Source: Chrysiogenes arsenatis DSM 11915 (GTDB lineage Bacteria; Chrysiogenota; Chrysiogenetes; Chrysiogenales; Chrysiogenaceae). Taken from it: a stretch of 64,000 nucleotides of DNA. The position numbers were made by a program, and so were the translations under genes. Position 1 is the first letter of the stretch; each line of letters opens with the position of its first letter. Where the stretch lies: the NCBI RefSeq assembly GCF_000469585.1, contig NZ_AWNK01000009.1:1-64000 (forward strand), written 5' to 3'. Under the pieces are notes generated by a model. It did not search any database. It saw only the letters and a list, made by a program, of their open reading frames with translations, and was not told the DNA's origin. Positions 20,101 through 27,307 of the stretch are shown piece by piece.

Positions 20101-20554
20101 CAATCGACATAAAATTTTTGATTGTCTGTGTAAATGGATAGCACCGTCCGTTATAAACCCATCACATTCGAAAGTGCAGGAAAAAATGGAAGAGAAACCG
20201 TCTGCAAGGCACGATGATCCAGCCGGAATTGATTTTACAATCGCGCTACAAATGGTTGATGACGATCGAGAATTTCTTGACTCATTGTTGGCGAAGTTTG
20301 CCAACCAGCTCGCCACAGTCTTTACTCCTTTGCCGCACTTAGTAGCGACGGGTGCGACAACCGAAGCTTCAGCTCTCTGTCACTCGCTCAAGGGGGTGGC
20401 GGCGAATCTAGGCGCAACACGACTTCATGCCATTGCCTCCGAAATTGACCAATGCTACAAGCAACACATCCCTATCGAAAAACATTTACAGGAAGAGCTT
20501 CAAACGGCGCTGGGAGAACTTCGCGCCTCGTTGGAAGTGTACTGTGCGAAATAA
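17180..20554 (+). CDS. Hybrid histidine kinase with NMT1/THI5-like and SBP_bac_3 sensor domains, REC and Hpt
   Basis: This 1124-residue kinase carries two periplasmic binding domains in tandem. A signal sequence (LTFLSAVASSTYA) leads to an NMT1/THI5-like domain, about residues 28-310 (LQLKWYHQFQFAGYYAA), a fold that binds pyrimidine precursors, taurine and similar ligands. An SBP_bac_3 domain follows at about 325-565. A single membrane helix is near 575-597. The kinase core, about 625-850 (NMSHEIRTPMN, GGTGLGL), is followed by a receiver at about 875-990 (VILMDIQMP) and a histidine phosphotransfer domain at about 1020-1120 with the active His in CHSLKGVAANLG. It thus contains a whole phosphorelay except the final regulator. 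The next gene overlaps its end by 11 bases. Confidence 0.93.
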   Translation: MGYSRLVRIICAVLTFLSAVASSTYAAEKVVLQLKWYHQFQFAGYYAALEKGFFAAEGLQVELRERDRWKNNISEVLDGQADYGVADSALFLYTTHNAGIFIVAPIFQHSPNVLITLKSSNIQSPLDLIAKRVRLYSNNAEGFSIMAMLAEHDVLNRVIQQPFTTDYNVLISGETDAIYGYSSNEPYQLRERYGVDVNIMNPMNFGVDVYGDMLFTTKHEAQTHPERVAAMRRAVIKGWEYALDNKEEMVELIRAKYSTEKSYQALMFEAHGIEQAVGRFATPLGTMNPGRIEYITQIFAKHGLLNEENFKAEQLFYQVSHADELALTEKEQAFLNTHRTIKVGVDRDWAPIEYVDNRQRYRGIASEYLESISLKTGIAFEIVHDAPWNELLRKAKSHEIDVLAAAAITPERARFLSFTRPHITSPMVLVTDKSVEYVDRLKGLTGKKIAVVNGYASHEWLLAHHPEIVTVVVDSTSDGLRAVSAGEVFGLIDNLMVVSHMMKARGFANLKISGQVPFTFDLSIAVRDDWPELHSILQKGLDAISPEEKSTIANRWLTVEYTTGTNFKAVMPYFFVGALVLSIALIYSFRLRRLNYQVQEAHRKQQKLAADAEAANKAKSEFLANMSHEIRTPMNAVIGLSEMALEQCRDCEQQENLTKIHRSSLLLLGIINDILDFSKIEAGKLEIEYSPFQLSQVIDSLSILFSDTAHHKGLEWRVHIDSNVPPTVAGDVQRVTQILTNLVGNAIKFTDHGFVAIEVSRIEDPHHALVLQIRVCDSGIGMNQEQVSRLFTPYTQADSSTTRRYGGTGLGLTIARRLSELMGGAIAVESTLHVGSVFSVTLPFQVVAETVTEEANAHVHTGASSADLAGRHVLVVEDNPINQEVARHLLEQFKMSVTTADNGAEAVALASKEPHFDVILMDIQMPIMDGFEATKRIRQVLPDIPIIAVTAAVFSEDRRKVLACGMNDHLSKPINRHKIFDCLCKWIAPSVINPSHSKVQEKMEEKPSARHDDPAGIDFTIALQMVDDDREFLDSLLAKFANQLATVFTPLPHLVATGATTEASALCHSLKGVAANLGATRLHAIASEIDQCYKQHIPIEKHLQEELQTALGELRASLEVYCAK

Positions 20555-21455
20555 ACATTTTCGCACCATATTGTTTTTTCTGGCGTTTGCTTTGCTCTGT
20601 GTACCATGGAACGTGCCTGTGGCTGCGCAAGCGTATGAGCCTGTCAAGCCCCTCGTTATATCAGGCAGTACGACCCCTCAACCATCTATCGAAGCGGTTG
20701 CCTCGCTCTTTACCAGCGAAACTGGAATCCATCTTTATATTTTTGGCGAGGGGAGCGAAACCGGTTTGCAGAATATGCGTAACGGCACAACCGATGTAGC
20801 CATGGTCAGCCGTCCGCTTTCGCCAGAGGAACACAAGGAATTTGCCTCCGTTGTGATAGGGTATGATGCGTTAGCGATCATTGTAAATCAACGCAATCCG
20901 ATCGAGGGCCTTGACTTTGCCACACTGCAACAAATCTATGCTGCTCCAATCCAGAATTGGAATGAAATTCCAGCGGGTGACGATCGTCAACTGATTGTTA
21001 TTTCAAAACAGCTCAATCGTGCCACCTTGCGTATTTTTGAGGAGTATATCGGTCTCAAGTCACTTCGCCCTGATATGAGTACCGCAGAAGCAACCACAAC
21101 TATTCGCGCTGACGCGTGGTTAGGTGATTCAAACGGAAATATCACCTCGTGGGTGGGTGGGATTCCCGGTGCTATCGGGTATGTTTCGTATGGTACCGCG
21201 CTGATGCATCAGAAGGCTGGTATGCCGATAAAATTTATTGCGCTCGATGGGGTGCTTCCCTCATTTTCAGCGATTTCCAATGGGCAATATCCTATGCGCC
21301 GTGAGCTCAATCTCGTCTACCTACCGGGAAATCAACGAGCAGATCAGTTTGCTCACTGGATGCTCGGTCAATCCGGGCAAATGGCTATTACTGCGGAAGG
21401 TTTTGTGTCAAGTGTCGATACGCTTCTTTCCGCCCCTGAAGCGAATCGGCCATGA
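20544..21455 (+). CDS. PstS-like phosphate/oxyanion-binding periplasmic protein
   Basis: The 303-residue exported protein has a signal peptide (ILFFLAFALLCVPWNVPVAAQA) and a PBP-like domain of the phosphate-binding class: an ISGSTT strand and loop near residue 40, then TDVAMVSRPLSPEE, PAGDDRQLI and a late IGYVSYG segment. I chose GTG at 20544, preceded by GGAAG, so that the signal peptide is N-terminal; it overlaps the kinase stop. No PstCAB permease genes are adjacent. It is flanked by sensor kinases and shares four bases with the next one, so it probably delivers a ligand signal rather than supplying an ABC importer. Phosphate as ligand is an inference from family. Confidence 0.85.
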   Translation: MRNKHFRTILFFLAFALLCVPWNVPVAAQAYEPVKPLVISGSTTPQPSIEAVASLFTSETGIHLYIFGEGSETGLQNMRNGTTDVAMVSRPLSPEEHKEFASVVIGYDALAIIVNQRNPIEGLDFATLQQIYAAPIQNWNEIPAGDDRQLIVISKQLNRATLRIFEEYIGLKSLRPDMSTAEATTTIRADAWLGDSNGNITSWVGGIPGAIGYVSYGTALMHQKAGMPIKFIALDGVLPSFSAISNGQYPMRRELNLVYLPGNQRADQFAHWMLGQSGQMAITAEGFVSSVDTLLSAPEANRP

Positions 21456-22873
21456 ATAAAAAGCTACTTTTTGCCAAACTGGTATTGCCAACATTTGCCG
21501 CGGTTCTTATTGCCCTCGCTTCGTTTGGGACGATTTATTCGTTTCTTAATCAAGAGCTGGACAGTACGTTAATTGAACGCGAGCACGTATTTCGTATTAA
21601 AGAGAGTATTGATGATATGGCCAAGGCAATGCAGCAATCAGTGTTAGCGCGGGAAATTGCGCTTCTTGCCGAAGCTGCACAGTTGTCGTTATTGGTCTAT
21701 GATCGCATTGATACCCTGAACGATCGCAATCCCCAGCATGCCCATTCTTTGCGAGAGATGTATACCGACTACTATCAGCAACTTTCCATTACGATGACAT
21801 TACTGCAAGAAAATCGTTTTGACGAAGGGAGACCACAACGGGTTCTGACGGCTGAAATTCATGATCATCTTCAAATAATGCTGGATCAGGTTATTTTTGA
21901 AATTGAATCGAGGCGACAGAGTACGACGCAAAATGTCAACATACTGATTTTCATTTCAACAGTTACGTTATGCGTCGTAGTACTGCTGAATGCCTTGTAT
22001 CTCATACCATTTCGGGTCATTAAACCAATGACGGAACAGCTCGAAGCGCTTCAGGAACATCAGCAGAAGTTGCAAAATTTATTAACAACCTTACAAGCAC
22101 GGATCGACGATGCGGTTACCAAAGCACGTGAGCAGGATCGCTTAATTTTTGAACAAAATCGTCGCCAATCCTTGGCGACTCTGCTGATAAATCTGGCTCA
22201 TCATTGGCGCCAACCGCTGAATATTACCGGGTTACTGATTCAAGAAATCGAAGAAGAATTTGCTGAAGGGACTGTTGATCAGGAATGGATACACAAACAA
22301 GTTGACGCGGCCATGGAACATCTCACCCGCCTTTCTGACTCTCTGACAAGCTTTACTGATCTTTACGCCAGTAGTAATGCTACCTTACGCAATTATTATG
22401 TGATAACGGCTATGGAGCATGCCCTTGCCTTTGCCTCAGCGGCTCCATGGTACAAACGGATTACGATTCGTACTGATATTCCGCCACACGCCCATATTAT
22501 GGGGATTCCAAGCGATATGGTTGAAATATTCAGCGAGCTCCTGCAGAATACCGGAGAGGTCGTCGATGCGCGAAACCTCTTCAATGTGACCGTTACGATT
22601 AAGGTTGTAGAAGTTTCGGATGATACACTTTCGGTTGAGTATCGCGATACTGCAGGCGGTATTGTGCCGGAAATTTTGCCGCAAATTTTTGATCCTTATG
22701 TGACAACGGCATTTAAAGCACGGGAAAAAGGGCTTGGACTCTTTATGCTTAAACGACTTATTCAAGAACGGTATAATGGAACGATAGCGGTGCAAAATGA
22801 GGGTGAAGGGGTACTTTTTACCTTAACACTCCGCAACAACAGCACGAAGCATAACACGACCATTTTTCGGTAA
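21452..22873 (+). CDS. Two-transmembrane sensor histidine kinase, HWRQPL type
   Basis: The 473-residue protein has TM1 at about residues 7-30, a periplasmic helical region of about 130 residues and TM2 at about 165-190. A coiled coil, about 195-240, leads to the dimerisation helix with an AHHWRQPLN phospho-acceptor motif (about residue 250), a variant common in epsilon-proteobacteria and related lineages. The ATPase domain is at about 345-465 with ELLQNTGEV in place of the usual N box, then DTAGGI and EKGLGLFMLKRL. The start overlaps the PstS-like gene by four bases, which suggests that the binding protein and the kinase form one sensor. No receiver is fused. Confidence 0.9.
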   Translation: MNKKLLFAKLVLPTFAAVLIALASFGTIYSFLNQELDSTLIEREHVFRIKESIDDMAKAMQQSVLAREIALLAEAAQLSLLVYDRIDTLNDRNPQHAHSLREMYTDYYQQLSITMTLLQENRFDEGRPQRVLTAEIHDHLQIMLDQVIFEIESRRQSTTQNVNILIFISTVTLCVVVLLNALYLIPFRVIKPMTEQLEALQEHQQKLQNLLTTLQARIDDAVTKAREQDRLIFEQNRRQSLATLLINLAHHWRQPLNITGLLIQEIEEEFAEGTVDQEWIHKQVDAAMEHLTRLSDSLTSFTDLYASSNATLRNYYVITAMEHALAFASAAPWYKRITIRTDIPPHAHIMGIPSDMVEIFSELLQNTGEVVDARNLFNVTVTIKVVEVSDDTLSVEYRDTAGGIVPEILPQIFDPYVTTAFKAREKGLGLFMLKRLIQERYNGTIAVQNEGEGVLFTLTLRNNSTKHNTTIFR

Positions 22874-22892
22874 GTGAAGAGAGGGTAACATC

Positions 22893-23084
22893 ATGGATAC
22901 AAAACGAATGATCCGCATTGCCATTGGGAGCACTCTATTTATTGTGTTTATCGTGCTTTGTGTGGTTTTTTACGATAAGAATCGTGAAATGGGCAAAGGT
23001 TTCAGCGAAATGGTACGCCAGAAAAACGAAAATATGAAACTGCGCGAAGAGACCTCGCGTCGTCCATGGGGTGCTGTTCAATAG
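22893..23084 (+). CDS. Small single-span membrane protein, unknown function
   Basis: This 63-residue protein has one strong hydrophobic segment (about residues 9-27, IAIGSTLFIVFIVLCVVFY). A charged cytoplasmic or periplasmic tail rich in Lys, Glu and Arg follows and is predicted helical. GAGGG lies eight bases before the ATG, and it sits 19 bases after the HWRQPL-type kinase, so it is probably the last gene of the sensory operon. I do not recognise a family. A role as an accessory to the kinase would be a guess from position only. Confidence 0.65.
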   Translation: MDTKRMIRIAIGSTLFIVFIVLCVVFYDKNREMGKGFSEMVRQKNENMKLREETSRRPWGAVQ

Positions 23085-23094
23085 TCGTTTTCAC

Positions 23095-24177
23095 TCAGTT
23101 CTGGCGTATCCAAGGGTGCGAGTACCATCCGTAGCGACCACTCCCGTCGGCCATTGGAACCGTGCAATTAAAGCGGTTTCGTTTCTGCGTTGCACTCACA
23201 AGTGGGGCGTTGGTGCTCATGGTAAATATCCCCGGTTCCGGCCTCTTCATCGTCAGAGGTGTGCCATCAAACGTAAAGCATGCCACTTGATTCCAGCGAA
23301 ACGGGCTTGCCTGATTGACTTGAAGTGTGAGTGTCGCGCCGCTGCCAGAGAGTAACAATGGCGAAAGAGGCACTACCTTTTGAATTGGTAGTGCTACGGT
23401 ACGTGCTTTTCTCGCAAACTCATCTATCTGGGCGTAGCGCTGTGCCATGGGGAAACGAGGGAGTGGTACTGGACTGATTCCTGCAGGAATGGCTCCTGAA
23501 TGTTGTCCGAACGCAAAATACCCCATTTCGGTCACTATGGCGTGGGCTTCAGAACGGTACTCGCCATATGGGTAGGCGAAAAGCCGTGGTTGGGTTCCAA
23601 GTTCTTGGTCGATTCGTTGTTGTGCGCCCTCCACTTCGCGATGAATGCGGGCATGATATTCGCTGTCACTTTCTTGTGCTCCGCGTTCGGCAAATGAGGT
23701 GTGGCTCAGGGTGTGATTGCCGAACACGATTCCGTGCGAGGTCATTTCGCGCATCTGATCCCAGCTCATATAACCACGAAGGTTGCTATCAATAGCATCC
23801 GTTGGCACAAAAACCGTTGCCGGGAATTGATACTGTTGCAGCAATGGGAATGCTACCACGTAGACAGACGCATAGGCATCATCGATGGTAATTGATACGG
23901 TGCGCGGTGGAATCGCTTCTCCATGAGTACGCGCAGCAATCAGCCGCTCCAGTGGCCACACAGAAAAATCGTTTTGTGCAAGGTACGCAAGATGCGCGGC
24001 AAACTGCTCATGTGTGACATTGGTCGAAGGGTGTATATTTTCGCCAAAACGGTGATACATAAACACCACCGCGCTGGGATATTCGTCAGATTGTGTCGTC
24101 GCATATCCACCCTGCACCACACCGAGAGCACAGCAGAAAAGCACACTATAAAAAAAACTGACTGCCAAGGATTTCAT
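23095..24177 (-). CDS. Secreted polysaccharide deacetylase (NodB-type)
   Basis: The 360-residue product has a signal peptide (about residues 1-26) and a NodB/CE4 domain at about 35-240. Catalytic motifs are complete: SITIDDAY with Asp99 and Asp100, and HTLSH with His155 and His159 for zinc. FAYPYGEYR forms a later motif. The C-terminal 100 residues look beta-rich and are not recognised. Such enzymes remove acetyl groups from chitin-like or peptidoglycan or exopolysaccharide GlcNAc, and they are often periplasmic. It overlaps the end of the thiolase-like gene by four bases, an unexpected pairing. Confidence 0.9.
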   Translation of the reverse strand: MKSLAVSFFYSVLFCCALGVVQGGYATTQSDEYPSAVVFMYHRFGENIHPSTNVTHEQFAAHLAYLAQNDFSVWPLERLIAARTHGEAIPPRTVSITIDDAYASVYVVAFPLLQQYQFPATVFVPTDAIDSNLRGYMSWDQMREMTSHGIVFGNHTLSHTSFAERGAQESDSEYHARIHREVEGAQQRIDQELGTQPRLFAYPYGEYRSEAHAIVTEMGYFAFGQHSGAIPAGISPVPLPRFPMAQRYAQIDEFARKARTVALPIQKVVPLSPLLLSGSGATLTLQVNQASPFRWNQVACFTFDGTPLTMKRPEPGIFTMSTNAPLVSATQKRNRFNCTVPMADGSGRYGWYSHPWIRQN

Positions 24178-25802
24178 TCTTTGTGCCCATCTTTCTTGAG
24201 TATCTTGCCCAACTTATCAAAATACTTGTCAGCCACGCGCACGACACCATCCATCGTTTTGCGATACACGCGCATAATAGGAACTTCGTTGATAAGCATC
24301 GCACCGCTTTCGTTACGGTTCAGCATCATACTGTCGCCGGGTTTCAGGTGCGTGAGATGTTCATAGTTTTCTGGGCCGGTGCCAATCAAGAAACGGTAAT
24401 TTTTCTTCTCATAGGCCGCCTCAAAAACGACCAGCACGTTTTGCGGTGTGCCGCTTTTCCAGTGGAATTTACTGGTGCTGGCAACTATGCGCGCCTTAAT
24501 TTCATGCTGATCGCTAAACAAGGTTTCAAGCGAGATGTGCTTCGGGCGCATCTGGTTCGCTTTGGGCAGATCGGTCGGGCGGAACGGACGGTTGGGGCGG
24601 TTTTCGTAGTGCACGGTGTTTTCAAGTATGATGACAACGTTATTATTGATCGGGCCACCAATCGAATGGCTGATGGCGACCTTTAGTCTATTGTTCTGCC
24701 GCAGAATGTCAAAGTTTTCAGCAATTTGTACCATGCCAGTCGCCCCGAGAGGGTGACCGCGCCCTTTCAGACCACCAGTCAGATTCGTGGCAAAGCGGCC
24801 ATTTTCACCGGAGATCGCTTCGTCAAGCAAGAAGGTAAAGAGTTCACTGCGATCACTAAAGCCCAGATCGACCATATTGATCGGGCCAAAACCGTTGAAA
24901 GGATCGTGCATATTGATGTGAACGCGGTTTTCCAGTTCGCGCACCTGACGAATACCCGCCATGCCATATGCATGACGCGACGCAATCACGGTTGCGGGAA
25001 AAGTGGTGAGCGACGTCCGTTCTGCTATCGTTGGAATATCAGTCGCTGAACCGACGCCAGCAACGATGATATCTTGCGGTGTGGCCGTCAGAATACACGC
25101 CGAAACGGCATCGCTCATGGGGCAGAAATCGTGATAGCGCAGCGGTTCGTAATACAGGTAATTTTTCCCTTCAGCAATATCAGAGAAATACTGCTCCGTC
25201 GGGAGAAGAAAGTTGTTATGCGCTTTCGGATTCTGTGCGGCATAGTGATGCGCGCGAGCCGTGAGTTTGGCGCTGAATTCGCTCCATTTTTCGTTGGATA
25301 AATTGTTTTCATGCATCAGGGCGCGTGCTACCAAGGCGCCACAGGCAGGCATGGTCAGCCCGTACTCACTCTCTTCCTTATCAATAACGCCAGCGATGAT
25401 CTTGGTCGCATTTTCGGTCGAAATATCGGACATTTTTTGGATGCCAATCACAAGGACGTTTTCATAGCGTCCAGAAGCTATTTCAAGGTAGCCGTTTTCA
25501 AACGCGCTGGCACCAGAGCTGGAAGCGGTGTCAAGCAGAATGCTTTTTGCACCCGAAATACCCAAAATACCAGCAATTTTTGCGCCGAGGTTATCCACTC
25601 CGTTAAAGGCAAAAGGGTTCTGTGAGCCGACGACGACAGCATCAATTTGCGATTTGTCAATCGGACTATTCAGGAAGACTTGCTCGGCTTGTTCAGCCAA
25701 AGCAAAAAAGTCGAGCTTCTCTTTTTCGCGACCGTTATATTTCCCCACTTCACTTGACATAGCAGCGGCGACATAGACTTTTCGTCCACGATACATACTC
25801 AT
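24174..25802 (-). CDS. SCP-x-type thiolase-like protein with Ser at the nucleophile position
   Basis: The 542-residue protein has the full thiolase fold, about residues 5-410: a VVVGSQNPFAF strand, a DTASSSGASA active-site helix, a CPMSDAVSA segment and the GGLKGRGHPLGATG histidine motif. The nucleophilic cysteine of thiolases is replaced by Ser94 (read directly from the codons TCC AGC TCT). The C-terminal catalytic cysteine region reads SHSIGGP. About 120 extra C-terminal residues resemble an OB-fold/DUF35-like acyl-CoA-binding appendage, but this is tentative. It may be a non-condensing acyl-CoA binder, hydrolase or structural partner rather than an acetyl-CoA acetyltransferase. The start overlaps the upstream GAF protein by four bases. 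Confidence 0.85.
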   Translation of the reverse strand: MSMYRGRKVYVAAAMSSEVGKYNGREKEKLDFFALAEQAEQVFLNSPIDKSQIDAVVVGSQNPFAFNGVDNLGAKIAGILGISGAKSILLDTASSSGASAFENGYLEIASGRYENVLVIGIQKMSDISTENATKIIAGVIDKEESEYGLTMPACGALVARALMHENNLSNEKWSEFSAKLTARAHHYAAQNPKAHNNFLLPTEQYFSDIAEGKNYLYYEPLRYHDFCPMSDAVSACILTATPQDIIVAGVGSATDIPTIAERTSLTTFPATVIASRHAYGMAGIRQVRELENRVHINMHDPFNGFGPINMVDLGFSDRSELFTFLLDEAISGENGRFATNLTGGLKGRGHPLGATGMVQIAENFDILRQNNRLKVAISHSIGGPINNNVVIILENTVHYENRPNRPFRPTDLPKANQMRPKHISLETLFSDQHEIKARIVASTSKFHWKSGTPQNVLVVFEAAYEKKNYRFLIGTGPENYEHLTHLKPGDSMMLNRNESGAMLINEVPIMRVYRKTMDGVVRVADKYFDKLGKILKKDGHKE

Positions 25803-27268
25803 TGATTTCCTTCTTTCTCTCGCTGTGGTTCGCGGGTGCGTTCGCTTGAGGCGGTGCGTTCCAGAGAAACAATCCGCCCCTGTGCATGACCGATGACCTC
25901 TTCGGCGCTGACGCTGGAATTGCCGGTCACTAACGCCATCCGAAACGTTACCGGGAAATCCTTGCCATCAACTTCAATAATCTCTTTTTCGACGTGCTCG
26001 CGTAAGGAGAGCAAGTAGCGTTGTTGATCTTGTTCCGGGCAATCCGCTGGAATAACGACGGCAAATTGCCCTGGCTTAAAGGCCGCCACGACCATGCCAA
26101 AGTATGAAATCTCTTCGAGCCACGAAGCAAACTTCCGCAACAGTTTTTCTATAGTACTGTAGCCATATTTCTTGACAAGCTTATCAACGCGCAGCATTTC
26201 AATGTAAGCAACTTGCACCGTGCCATCTTTCTTGGCAAGTGTTTCGTAAATACGGCGAAAGTATTTTTCATTATAGAGTTTCGTAAAAGGATCGGTTTCG
26301 TTGAACTTCTGTTTTAGGTTAATGTATTCGCGGGTAATGGTGGCGTAATTGGCAATAAATTGCAGCGTCGCCTGATCGGTTGGACTAAAAAATTCTTCTT
26401 CCGGGCTAGCCAGTGCCAGTACCATAACGGCTTTTCCCGCCTGCAAAATAGGGTAACCAAGGAACGATTGCAGTTGGCAGTCCTCGTTGCGTGAGTAGAC
26501 GCAGGTAGCGTTCGAGCTGTGTTTGATATTGCCCAGCAGTAAGGGACGAGTGTTTTGTACCACCCAGCCAATCAAACCATCGCCAATCGGTACGTTGGGA
26601 TGGACTTGTTCGTAAAAGCTTTTTTCAGTCGAAAAAGTGATGGTGTAACTGGTCTGTTTTTCATCAACCACGGCTAAAAAGCCGTGCTCGATCCGCAGTG
26701 TGTCGCAGAGCAGGCGGATGGCTTTAATCAGAATAAGATTGAGATCGTACCCTTCACCAAGAATTTTACTGAAGGCATACAGGATATCAAAATAGCCCGC
26801 TTTTTCGTCCATGTACATGAACCGTTGATAGTTGTAAATGGCGCGTCCCATCTGTTCCGCAAACATGTTCAATATTTTTTTGTCGCGATCATTAAAACCA
26901 AACTGCCGTTTTGAATCGATAATGAGAATGCCGCGATTGGATACCGGAATACCAAGGAATGACTTGATATCTTCAGTCTGCGAATAATAGGGGAAGCGGC
27001 TGAGGTCGCGATCCACTTTGGAAATGTCATACGTTTTGCCGTACTTATAGATGACGCCCAGAAAGGAATCTTCCACAGGGACAACGGCATTGGGCAGCAG
27101 GTTTTTGCTCAAACTATGACTGGCAACCATTTTCAGTTGGGTTGACGAGGTGTTGACCACAAAAAAGGCTGCTGTGAACGCATCCGTTACCGAGGCGATA
27201 ATTTTTATCAGGTGGTCGAGTTCTTTATTGATATCCACGTTCGATCGCTCCTGAGGGTACGAGGTCAT
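25799..27268 (-). CDS. GAF-GAF protein with degenerate GGDEF domain
   Basis: The 489-residue cytosolic protein has two GAF domains, about residues 10-150 and 170-310, and a C-terminal domain with GGDEF architecture, about 320-470 (DPFTKLYNEKYFRRIYE). The catalytic GGDEF signature is replaced by KPGQF, and the metal-binding first aspartate region reads YIEMLRV, so cyclase activity is unlikely. It could act as a sensor adaptor. A GTG 30 bases downstream of the ATG has a better placed AGGAG site and may be the true start. It is co-transcribed with the thiolase-like gene, with which it shares four bases. Confidence 0.85.
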   Translation of the reverse strand: MTSYPQERSNVDINKELDHLIKIIASVTDAFTAAFFVVNTSSTQLKMVASHSLSKNLLPNAVVPVEDSFLGVIYKYGKTYDISKVDRDLSRFPYYSQTEDIKSFLGIPVSNRGILIIDSKRQFGFNDRDKKILNMFAEQMGRAIYNYQRFMYMDEKAGYFDILYAFSKILGEGYDLNLILIKAIRLLCDTLRIEHGFLAVVDEKQTSYTITFSTEKSFYEQVHPNVPIGDGLIGWVVQNTRPLLLGNIKHSSNATCVYSRNEDCQLQSFLGYPILQAGKAVMVLALASPEEEFFSPTDQATLQFIANYATITREYINLKQKFNETDPFTKLYNEKYFRRIYETLAKKDGTVQVAYIEMLRVDKLVKKYGYSTIEKLLRKFASWLEEISYFGMVVAAFKPGQFAVVIPADCPEQDQQRYLLSLREHVEKEIIEVDGKDFPVTFRMALVTGNSSVSAEEVIGHAQGRIVSLERTASSERTREPQREKEGNQ

Positions 27269-27307
27269 TGTATCGAGTTTTTGGTGGCGCAGCGCCTGGT
27301 CGCGAAA

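Noticed and set aside
24174-25802. Plain acetyl-CoA acetyltransferase
   Set aside because: The nucleophilic cysteine is absent in the codons themselves, so the usual name would mislead.
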